In this document: piece by piece, positions 41,747 to 51,000 of the stretch
How positions within the stretch are numbered: the first letter of the stretch is position 1
How the letters are laid out: each line of letters begins with the position of its first letter
Assembly: GCF_964204645.1 (NCBI RefSeq)
Contig: NC_134035.1
Span: 374,001-425,000 of the forward strand
DNA from: Tubulanus polymorphus
Lineage: Eukaryota; Nemertea; Palaeonemertea; Tubulaniformes; Tubulanidae
DNA length: 51,000 nt
Direction: 5' to 3'
The notes under the pieces: model-generated
Seen by the model: only the letters and a program-made list of their open reading frames with translations
What the model was told of the DNA's origin: nothing
Databases searched by the model: none
Position numbers and translations under genes: made by a program

Positions 41747-42515
41747 CAGGGGCGGATACAGGGGGTCGCACCTGCGGCACGTGGAATTTGTGAAGTGCCC
41801 TTTTCAAAAAGATTCTCATGAAAATACAGCGCCTGCAAAATCCGACGTCCGGACCTATGAAATTAATTAGAATTTGAATTATTGCGGAAAAGGGCACTTT
41901 ATATTGCAAAAAATGGCACGTTTCATTGAATCAATTGCCAAAAGGCACGTTATATTGTCAAGAAGGGCACATATATTGCGAAAAAGGGCACGTTCATTTG
42001 CAAAAAATTTAGAAAAGGGCTCCAAAAATAGTTTGAAAAATCCTGTTATGGGCACGATTAATCTCCAAAATGAGGGCGCATGTGTTCAATCATATTACCG
42101 TACTGATGTGCTCTGACAGGGCACAACTCTGTGACTATCGGCACGTTCAAATTGCCAAAAAAATCCTAAAGGCACATTGTATTGCCAAAAGGGCACGTTC
42201 ATAAAAATTCAGAAAAGGGTTCAAAAATAGTTGGCTCAAAAAAATGACTAATAACTATCACATTCTAAAAGGGGCACATTCAAATTGCAATAAATACTAA
42301 GAGTGGTTTGTTATTGCCTAAAATTCAGACAAGGGTATTTTTGCTATTTTGATGCCTCAGATGCTCTGATAGCTGGGCTTCAAATTTTTAACTGATTCTA
42401 AACCCCTTGGTGGCTTCGTACCTTCGGTGCTCGCCTCGTCGTGGTAATACAAATCCGGACAGGTGCCCTCTTGAATGAGTGCTACCCCTTGAATTTGGGC
42501 CTAGATCCGCCCCTG
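41747..42515. mobile_element. hAT-like non-autonomous element, 769 bp
   Basis: The ends are CAGGGGCGGATACAGG and the inverse of CAGGGGCGGATCTAGG. GAACC flanks both sides (41742-41746, 42516-42520), shorter than the 8 bp expected of hAT. The interior has many diverged copies of AAAGGGCACGTT, about 30 bp apart (41880-42300). No transposase. Confidence 0.6.
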
Positions 42516-42879
42516 GAACCGATACCAACCAAACACTTTCAAAAATAACTTGAAACCTTATTTAGAAATAATTGCGATTAAGATTTCATCCCCGGCTTTA
42601 ATTACTCTTGTTAGCTCATGTTTTATTAGTAAAAATGTTCATGTAAGTCCCAGACGAAGTCTCTTGATATTTCGGCTAAAACATTTACATGGTGTATTGT
42701 TTTTATATACTTGTAATCGATTCTAATAAATTAATCGATTTTCAATCGTCATTGTAATAATTTTGTTCTTTTTGAATAAATTTCTTTTTAATGTTTCGGA
42801 TAATTCTATTGATTTTCCTTGTGTAACAATGAGTGAATTGCTAGCTACCTCCTGAGGGAGAGACTCTCTTTAGTGCCTG

Positions 42880-42940
42880 CGGACCATGGGGGAGACCATG
42901 GGGGAGACCATGGGGGAGAACATGGGGGAGAACATGGAAG
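42880..42940. repeat. 12-bp minisatellite ACCATGGGGGAG
   Basis: Five units, the last two with AACATGGGGGAG. Confidence 0.9.
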
Positions 42941-42942
42941 AG

Positions 42943-43310
42943 GCGTATCTCTTTAACACCCGTATTGCTCGGGTTAGTTTTACTACCAACGGGTGGCGCT
43001 GTATGTAAATTTCACATAAATCAACGACTTTCGGCTATAAGCGGTACATAAGACCACTTGAAAACATCATAGTCAATTACGGAAGTAGTGAAAATAAAAA
43101 GATACAGTACAAAGATACAGTACGGTGTACAGACATGATTCCATAGCACCCATACTAGAGACATTTTATTCAGACAAGGACTATTAGTTAAACATAATCT
43201 TCATGACATTTTCAGCAATTAATGATCTGTTGAATTAATTAGTAATTCGGTCTTTCGTTGGTTCGAGATAAAATGCCTCGAGATAAAATGTAATATTCAT
43301 TATCGTGTTT
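42943..43310. repeat. partial copy of the 43.9-46.9 kb repeat
   Basis: GCGTATCTCTTTAACACCCG to GGTTCGAGATAAAATGC matches the starts of the two larger copies (44062 and 45797) but diverges after about 43300. Confidence 0.88.
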
Positions 43311-43867
43311 TATTATGAACTATTTTCAGTAAAGCCCATCCTTTCATCAGTCAATCTATTATTGTGCTGTATTTCTGTAGAATTTGCAGCGCACGACTTA
43401 ATTAGACTTAAAAGTGAAATCAGATACTGAACCGACAGAGCGTAACGAACGACTCGCGTGCCGCTTGTCAAAAGCCAGAATGATTCGCTGAAACGACAAA
43501 GCGTAACCGACTGGTTTAACGTGCACTTGGTGGGCTTCCTGGTCGTCCCACTTCGGTGCACACAAATTCACTCCTTTGAGGCAATCATGAAATTCAATTT
43601 CAGCTTTTAAAGCTCAAAGGAAAATAGCTAAAAGTTTTAGTTATTTCAAAAATGTTTAGCCGGTAAGAAGGTCAATTTTGACTCGGACACAAGCAAGATT
43701 TGGGTGCAGGTAGGTGGCCGTAGGATTTTCAACGCCAATGCGTAAATCAAAATTATCGCTTAAAATACTGAGCTCTATTAAAAAGCTGCTCAAAGATTCT
43801 ACGTTTGTTGAACGCTTTTTTATTACTCGCATGCCGCAGAAAGTGTCATATCAACCTCTACCGTCAA

Positions 43868-46800
43868 GTGCTGCCAAATAGCAGTGAAAACGTGTGGACT
43901 CCAGTTACTTATCAGAAATTATTGAAACATGAAACATGAAGCTAGGTCAATAAGCAATTTCTTTTTATGAATGACTTTAAGAAAACTGGAAAAAGAGAAA
44001 CATCTGTACCGGTATCGTACCGGTACATTTTTTTGCCATTATGAGAATGCCTGTTTGCTAGCGTATCTCTTTAACACCCGTATTGCTCGGGTTAGTTTTA
44101 CTACCAACGGGTGGCGCTGTATGTAAATTTCACATAAATCAACGACTTTCGGCTATTAGCGGTACTTAAGACCACTTGAAAACATCATAGTCAATTACGG
44201 TAGTAGTGAAAATAAAAAGATACAGTACAAAGATACAGTACGGTGTACAGACATGATTCCATAGCACCCATACTAGAGACATTTTATTCAGACAAGGACT
44301 ATTAGTTAAACATAATCTTCATGACATTTTCAGCAATTAATGATCTGTTGAATTAATTAGTAATTCAGTCTTTCGGTGGTTCGAGATAAAATGCCCGCAA
44401 AATAAGAACCTAACGAACCAGGGCTGACCACAAATTGCCCACCAGATAAATTTTCGAAACGACACAATCCAATCATGTTTGGTATCAAATGTGGCTCGGA
44501 CCATGGTCTATTAACTGACCACTGCATGACCAGTACCATATATAGTAAATTATTTGTTTTGCAAACAATCATGTTGTTTGGTGTCAAATAACTAGAAATG
44601 ATGTGGGCATTAATCTAAAAATTGTTTAACTGACCAATTATTGACCAGTACTGACCAGTTATCAGTGCTAACCATAACCCCCATAAGTAATTTATATGTT
44701 TAGTAAAGCCATAAAATCGTGTTTGGGCGTCGAGCGACTAAATCTGGCGCGGGCTATGATCTAACAACTATTTAACTGACCTATTTTTTTACCAATACTG
44801 AACTTTAAGTAATTTGTCTATTTTAGAAGCAACACAGTCGTGTTTGGTATCTAATAATTAGATATTGTGTGGGCTTTCATCTAACAACACTATTCCAACT
44901 GACCAAATCTTGACCAATACTGACCACATAGCTATATTTATCTGTTTCAGAAACAACTTAGTCGTATCTGGTATCAAATGATTTCATTTGGCCTGAACGT
45001 AAATATAACAGCTCTTCTAGATGTATAAGCTACACAAGTACTCTCTAATTACCGGTTAAATGTTTTTAGAAATGACACGGGGTTTTGCCTGAACCCTTCG
45101 TTAGAACTACTAGCTCTTATATTTAAATTTGTCGCTTGAAAAGTCTTGTCAGATTTTTATTGTAGGTAGCGAGCTAACTTTGGAATTTCCTATTAAAGTC
45201 TATCCCAGTGGTTATGATCGCGGTGCATCAAACAGTTCATATCATCGCAGATCTGGAACCCTGTGGTTTCTATGTGCTCAACCCTGCAAGTAACTGAGGT
45301 CAGGCAACTGCTACACTCAAGAGTGAATAATACTAAAGTTTTCCCATCCTGGTCATTCACTTCTCTTTATTCCTCTAGATTTGGTTTTTTCTTGTATATT
45401 CTCAAAAGTGCTGCCAAATAGCAGTGAAAACGTGTGGACTCCAGTCAGGTCCAGGCTTCTACTTCTTCTTCTTCTCAGAAATTATTGAAACATGTGAGAT
45501 TTACGGGCCCAAACCCGGAGCTGTGATAGACTGCTTGACGACTACAGAACCTAACGCTGTGTATTCTATACTACAACTGACTTTATTGTTCTCATGAAAA
45601 TGTTACAGTGCTAAAGATCGACAAGGGTCGCTTCAACTGGGTCGACTTAAGGTCGACTGTCTCTGACAAAACATGAAGCTAGGTCAATAAGCAATTTCTT
45701 TTTATAAATGACTTTAAGAAAACTGGAAAAAGAGAAACATCTGTACCGGTATCGTACCGGTACATTTTTTTGCCATTATGAGAATGCCGGTTTGCTAGCG
45801 TATCTCTTTAACACCCGTATTGCTCGGGTTAGTTTTACTACCAACGGGTGGCGCTGTATGTAATTTCACATAAATCAACGACTTTCGGCTATTAGCGGTA
45901 CTTAGGACCACTTGAAAACATCATAGTCAATTACGGTAGTAGTGAAAATAAAAAGATACAGTACAAAGATACAGTACGGTGTACAGACATGATTCCATAG
46001 CACCCATACTAGAGACATTTTATTCAGACAAGGACTATTAGTTAAACATAATCTTCATGACATTTTCAGCAATTAATTATCTGTTGAATTAATTAGTAAT
46101 TCAGTCTTTCGGTGGTTCGAGATAAAATGCCCGCAAAATAAGAACCTAACGAACCAGGGCTGACCACAAATTGCCCAACATAAATTTTCGAAACGACACA
46201 ATCCAATCATGTTTGGTATCAAATGTGGCTCGGACCATGGTCTATTAACTGACCACTGCATGACCAGTACCATATATAGTAAATTATTTGTTTTGCAAAC
46301 AATTAAGTTGTTTGGTGTCAAATAACTAGAAATGATGAGGGCATTAATCTAAAAATTGTTTAACTGACCAATACTTGACCAGTACTGACCAGTTATCAGT
46401 GCTAACCATAACCCCCCATAAGTAATTTATATGTTTAGTAAAGCCATAAAATCGTGTTTGGGCGTCGAGCGACTAAATATGGCGCGGGCTATGATCTAAC
46501 AACTATTTAACTGACCTATTTTTTACCAATACTGACTAATACTTTAAGTAATTTGTCTATTTTAGAAGCAACGCAGTCGTGTTTGGTGTCTAATAATTAG
46601 ATATTGTGTATGGGCTTTCATCTAACAACACTATTCCAACTGGCCAAATCTTGACCAATACTGACCACATAGCTATATTTATCTGTTTCAGAAACAACTT
46701 AGTCGTGTCTGGTATCAAATGATTTCATTTGGCCTGAACGTAAATATAACATCTCTTTTACATGTATAAGCTACACAAGTTCTCTCTAATTACTGGTTAA

Positions 46801-46930
46801 ATGTTTTTAGAAATGACACGGGGTTTTGCCTGAACCCTTCGTTAGTACTACTAACTCTTATATTTAAATCTGTCGCTTGAAAAGTCTTGTCAGATTTTTA
46901 AAGTAGGTAGCAAACTAACTTTGGAATTTC
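43868..46930. repeat. large tandem duplication, two copies
   Basis: Copy A (about 43868-45170) and copy B (about 45409-46930) share AGTGCTGCCAAATAGCAGTG at 43868 and 45409 and then nearly everything through GCCTGAACCCTTCGTTAG. The offset changes from 1,541 to 1,735 bp because copy B has extra sequence, most of it a probable solo LTR. No gene is visible; the minus-strand ORFs at 44357 and 46073 diverge by frameshift. Confidence 0.9.
45493..45668. mobile_element. probable solo LTR, 176 bp
   Basis: It begins TGTGAGATTTACGGG and ends CTCTGACA, giving the TG...CA ends of LTRs, and is flanked by AAACA on both sides (45488-45492, 45669-45673), a 5-bp target duplication. The matching place in copy A (about 43925) lacks it. 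The interior has palindromic GGGTCGACTTAAGGTCGAC. Confidence 0.6.
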
Positions 46931-47238
46931 CTACTAAATGCAAAAGATTTATCTCGTGGGGTTTTGAACGAACAATGTTTCGATTTGTAATTGTAACGTG
47001 CGCATTTGAGCCTGTAACGTGCACATTTCACTCGCGTGAACGTGCCTATCGGTACCATTATGCGAGACTTGTTCAAACTGAACATTAAAGAAGATATTAT
47101 ATCATATCATATGTATGAATATAGAAGGAATGATAATGTAGTAGTTTCGTAGCTGCTGTCCACTGACCACAGATCAAAGTTAATCGCCTGATATGAAGTA
47201 TATATTGTTATAGGGATGTAGTAGTTCTGCGAGAATTC

Positions 47239-47286
47239 AAACTTATGGGTAATTCTGAGTGATCACTCAAAATTACCCATAAGTTT
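47239..47286. repeat. 24-bp-arm perfect-centre palindrome
   Basis: AAACTTATGGGTAATTCTGA plus GTGA (47239-47262) is followed immediately by its reverse complement with one mismatch and no loop. Confidence 0.9.
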
Positions 47287-47507
47287 ACGCTGACCAATAG
47301 AGAAAGCTGTAAGGCCTAAGAAAAGATGCATTAAGTATAACGTATCTTTCAATATAATGAAGAAGTATTCAATTGGCCATCTGATCACAACAATAGTGAC
47401 TTGTCTTATTGAAGCAATTGTAAAATACCGGAGAGTTAATTGGAGAACCCTGAATTCAAAACAATTCCACACTCAATCGTTTACTTTGAAAACACAATTT
47501 ACAATTA

Positions 47508-47939
47508 GTGGACATGCATTTTTTCTGCACGAAAAGCATGAAGTATATTATATTTGCTTGTAAAAATTTGAAGTTTTCGGGGAAGATTTTTGGCCTAACC
47601 TGTGAACACGTCCTTGATATATTTTCTTCATATAAGACCGTTGAAATAATGCTGAGAGTTTCGAGGAAAATTGTGGTAGGATGTAAACTTAGGCCGCTTC
47701 GTATCCGTGGAAGGTTGCTAATTATTGAATACACAATAATCATAAGTACCATGAGACTCGATAGAATATCGTTTTTCAATCATACGTACGCGAATTATCG
47801 CGATATAAAGATAAATGGTACTTTAATATACTTGTTAAGTCTTATAATGTATATTTCTTTGGTAGTACAAATCAAGAGTGGATCTGCAGGCCACCTGAGA
47901 CTATTCCACGATCTAAGGTCAGTTGCCAAAAGTAAGTAA
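47508..47939 (+). CDS. hypothetical ORF, 143 aa, unassigned
   Basis: An open frame from ATG at 47508 with hydrophobic stretches (GTLIYLLSLIMYISLVVQI). It runs to a GTAAGTAAG just before the stop, which would be a good splice donor after AKS. An overlapping frame upstream (47357-47563) could join by splicing or frameshift. The antisense strand is also partly open. No family recognised. Confidence 0.25.
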   Translation: MDMHFFCTKSMKYIIFACKNLKFSGKIFGLTCEHVLDIFSSYKTVEIMLRVSRKIVVGCKLRPLRIRGRLLIIEYTIIISTMRLDRISFFNHTYANYRDIKINGTLIYLLSLIMYISLVVQIKSGSAGHLRLFHDLRSVAKSK

Positions 47940-47944
47940 GTTTA

Positions 47945-49275
47945 CCAGTGGATAGTTAACATTAATAATGACAATTAAAACTTCATTGCTAAAATAACTT
48001 TGTACTTGTAAAATAGTCACACTCAAATGCGGAGAATCGATAATACGATAATACGATACGAAAACTCACTGTGTACAAACAAATTCAAAAAGATGACCTC
48101 TAGTGAGAAATTGAACGTTGTGTCGTAATGTTCTAATGATAAAACTTGGTTTGAAATTTGAAATCTGTACATAGTGGATCTTTTACATATTAACAGTGTA
48201 TTTGGCCATGTATCATATTGTATAATGGTTAATCTAAACTAACTGGTCCCAGAGTTGTATCCTTAATTCCTGTAATAGAGGATGCAATCTTTTTGCGGCA
48301 AACAGTACAAATAGCTAGAAAAAGCAACGATAGTGCATTGGCAAACTTAAAGCAAGCGTACATTGGTTTGTTTAGGTTTTTCGTTGGGAAAATTAATGTT
48401 TAATCATTATTGAAATATCCGAGGCGAGCTTTTCCAGGAATTTACAAAGTTGAGCTTTACACAAGGAATGCTTTTGTAGTCCGATATCCGTGATTACCTC
48501 TGGCGTGGAGAGATACAATCTAAAACGTAGAGTCAAATATTTTACCACAATTTTCTATGATTAGTAAAAAGATTGGGTACCGGTGATAGACATAAACATG
48601 CAAACAGTAATATCTGAATTCCACTCCATTTCAAACTCATTCATCTTTACACAAACTCCAACTTGTTGAACAGTTCAAAATCGCGTGGCTTGAATTATTG
48701 CGATAGCTAAAATTAGGGACCACGATACTTGCTCATCTACACTGGCTACCAATTTAACAAAGGATTGAATTTGTGTGTTTGATGTTGTAACAATACCATA
48801 CTGAATTATGGTTTCAGTTTCTACTTTTTGATTGAACATTTATATCACATATTGGGCATCATTTTTACCAGTATATATGGAATAACTTATCCATATATCA
48901 TTTTTTATTTTATATAATCTGACTTTTGAGATGTCATTCAATCAGATGTCATTCATATGCGGTCGTCGCTTTCAATAGCCACCACGGACTGGCTCCTTGG
49001 CGATACCTTGGCGGACGATCCCACACGTTTCTTGCTCCAGCCCTAGAATGCTCAATTATAGTCGATATGAACACCCGATTTGAATTCAAATTCTTAAAGA
49101 CTCCTAAAAACACACCTGTGAATTCGATTACTCTAAAGCGCCTTTGAACATTTATATGCAAGAACCAGTGAAATTGGCGCTTTATCAGTTGTATTCATCA
49201 TTCGAACCCACAATTCTCCTTATCCTATGAATGTGGAGACCCATCCTCGTAAGAGAATGAATATATAGGCTCTGT
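47945..49275. other. unassigned AT-rich DNA
   Basis: I see no repeat array or convincing exon. The short overlapping frames around 48926-49161 on both strands look like chance. Confidence 0.5.
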
Positions 49276-49280
49276 CATTT

Positions 49281-49352
49281 GATATGAGGCTACGTGTCAT
49301 CTTTAATTGAAATCATGTGATTTCAATTAAAGATGACGCGTGGCCTCATATC
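49281..49352. repeat. 35-bp-arm palindrome
   Basis: GATATGAGGCTACGTGTCAT and the rest of the arm (49281-49315) are mirrored at 49318-49352 with two mismatches and a 2-bp loop. Confidence 0.9.
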
Positions 49353-50278
49353 ATTACTTTATGTTTTTTTTTTAAGGCTGGGCGAGAATATATTCTTATG
49401 TTTTTGTTTCTCTGAATGTTGCTATTTAAGAGTTCAATAATTTCAGTCTTCCAAACAAAGGGTTTTTCTTTATGTTTCGTGTCCTGTTTTTCCATAACCC
49501 TATCGCATTTTAGGTATCTTTTCGCGGATAACCGAAAGTTGTTGTCCGTTTCTAGTAATTTGATGATATATGTCGAATTTAAATTTTAAAAAGAAATCAG
49601 GCATATCTCCTTGTTTGACTAAGTATGAACTCAATTTTAAGGGACACTCCCTTAAAAGGCGCCGAAGTGAAATCATGTGTCGAGTGGAGATGACAGAATT
49701 TCTTCAAAATCGGCGGAGAAAATTGAGTATTTTGAAAATAATAATTTTACATGTATGCAAATCCGTTATATCTCTCTAGAAATAACAATACGACGACAAG
49801 CACTTTCGAATCCGACCACGATATTCGAGAAGTTTCACTAGGGCAGTGGTGGTCAGTGATGGTCAATTTATGAATTTTCAATGGCGAATCCTTTCTAGTT
49901 TGACACCATAATGCGGTATCAGGTAGTGGTCTTTCTACGAAGCCCACGCGGTGAGCGTATTATTATGAAATCTTTTTTTTTTAAACCACGGTACCACGAA
50001 GTAATAAGCATCGTTTAAGCACTTGAAACAGCCATTAACCACTTGAAACTGTCATCATACCGCATCCCCGCAAAGAGGGGTAGTTCAGCAAACCGGAGTT
50101 TTCATTGGCCTCTCTAGACTACCCCGGAAAACTCATAATGGCCGGGAATCGGGGCGGGGTTAGGTTTAGAGATAGAGGTTAGGGGACCAAACCGAAGGTC
50201 TGGAGACCCCACTAGTGCACGGGCAGCGGGTTATCCCTGTAAAAAAGTAGTAAGAGTTAATTGTTGTAGTGAGGCGGT

Positions 50279-51000
50279 CTACGGGACGTTCATGCCTCGG
50301 GGCGTGTTCGTGTCGAGTCGTCGTGTTCGTGTCGAGTCGTCGTATCCAGTCTTGTTCGGCTGCTTCGCGGTTCGGTCTCGTGGACCCTGTAGGTGTTGGA
50401 GACCGTACACCCGAAAGTGTTCGCGGATGTGGTCGACTTGGTTGAAGTGGTCCGAGACTGGAGTCGAATTCTTCGTTCTGATGCGTGAGACGTGATGCGT
50501 GACGCGTTCTCGTAGAGACATTCCGGTTTGGCCGACGTACAGCATGTTGCACTTGGTGCATTCGATGCAGTATACAATTTCACGGGTCGCGCAATTAATT
50601 GTGCTGCGGATCGCGTGCATTTTGTTGTGGCTGCGGCAAACGGTTGTTTCTCGGACGAGTGTACACGTACGACATCTCGGTGTTCTGCATTTCTTGGTGC
50701 CTCGACGTCGGGTTGACGGAGTTCTTTGAGTAGACCTGGATATAGAAGAATTGGAAACAACGGAAGTATTTCTGTTACGATGCGGTGAAGAGGGGACTCG
50801 GGGAGGGGGTGGCTCCGTGGGTTTGAGCTGCGACGAAGTTAGGAGTTCTTTGAGACTCTTGTGCTTGGTGTAGGCGGTGACCGTGGTTACCTCGTCCGAC
50901 CGGGCGGTGGCCGTAGCCAGTTCCGTAAATCTGGTTCGGATGTTACGGGCTAGGGTTCGGTTGGCTTCGGAGTGAGGTAAGATAAGCGGTAAACGCTTTT
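50279..51000 (-). CDS. Penelope-like retroelement, C-terminal part with GIY-YIG endonuclease (partial)
   Basis: A single open frame from the window edge to TAG at 50281-50279, 239 residues visible; the reverse transcriptase core lies beyond the edge. Order: a segment with AYTKHKSLKELLTSSQL, typical of the end of the Penelope-like RT; a Pro/Ser/Arg-rich linker; a cysteine cluster KCRTPRCRTC with later Cys/His; then the GIY-YIG core with EIVYCIECTKCNMLYVGQTG, the Arg of SLRERVTHH and the following His residues. It lacks an ATG here because it continues upstream. The last 35 residues (from LQGPRDR) look unlike the family and may be damaged. Downstream 49960-50278 is probably its 3' untranslated region. 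Confidence 0.85.
   Translation of the reverse strand, partial: KRLPLILPHSEANRTLARNIRTRFTELATATARSDEVTTVTAYTKHKSLKELLTSSQLKPTEPPPPRVPSSPHRNRNTSVVSNSSISRSTQRTPSTRRRGTKKCRTPRCRTCTLVRETTVCRSHNKMHAIRSTINCATREIVYCIECTKCNMLYVGQTGMSLRERVTHHVSRIRTKNSTPVSDHFNQVDHIREHFRVYGLQHLQGPRDRTAKQPNKTGYDDSTRTRRLDTNTPRGMNVP

Noticed and set aside
44357-46321. Two similar minus-strand ORFs (MTPNN...)
   Set aside because: They lie in the duplicated repeat and differ by frameshift, so the frame is not conserved.
48926-49161. Overlapping 70-73-aa ORFs on both strands (HHGLAPWRYLG)
   Set aside because: A faint resemblance to retroelement motifs, but too short, without flanking support.
50290-50760. Overlapping ORFs on both strands
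   Set aside because: Shadows of the Penelope-like frame, which alone carries the GIY-YIG and cysteine motifs.

Overview
This is a metazoan nuclear window, probably from a marine invertebrate; I cannot name the species from sequence alone. It has GT-AG introns with strong GTAAGT donors, AT-rich non-coding DNA (roughly 60-65% by eye), abundant satellites and short DNA transposons, a tRNA-derived SINE and part of a Penelope-like retroelement. There are no bacterial-type operons, rRNA genes, confident tRNA genes or CRISPR arrays.

The centrepiece is a gene on the minus strand, from a start codon at 36468 down to a stop at 13044, that ORF calling cannot see. I rebuilt it exon by exon from splice sites. 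It has 41 coding exons; 37 of them are only 24-66 nt long, and 38 of the 40 introns fall in phase 0. The joined reading frame is 2,208 nt (735 codons plus stop) and has no internal stop. The predicted protein is low-complexity and rich in Thr, Ala, Pro and Lys, with several basic nuclear-localisation-like clusters, a short folded-looking section, a Pro-Glu repeat and a unique C-terminal tail. I recognise no family. The architecture resembles the micro-exon genes known from schistosomes, but there is no signal peptide. A 1.7-kb block carrying five micro-exons, plus a sixth with a damaged donor, is present three times in tandem (30857-35946). A further set of exons ending in the same six residues (AIPARx type, 23475-24855) also arose by duplication.

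Layout: 1-1064 is a 28-bp satellite with a higher-order repeat; 1320-5790 is a TTACCCC-type minisatellite field; 5848-8953 holds an inverted, scrambled and broken copy of the 3' part of the micro-exon gene, bracketed by a 21-bp inverted repeat; 8985-12860 is minisatellites, a purine-rich tract, a small inverted-repeat transposon and a 160-bp tandem array; 13044-36468 is the micro-exon gene with repeats and transposons in its introns; 36640-42515 is a run of palindromes and non-autonomous DNA transposons, including a nested pair, with one possible tiny two-exon gene at 40934-41181; 42880-46930 is a large tandem duplication, one copy of which carries a probable solo LTR; 47200-49960 is mostly unassigned; 50279-51000 is the C-terminal GIY-YIG end of a Penelope-like element running off the window edge.

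The only genes I consider well supported are the micro-exon gene and the Penelope-like fragment. The broken copy at 6-8 kb and the tandem exon blocks suggest that this locus changes mainly by exon duplication and in-frame triplet expansion.
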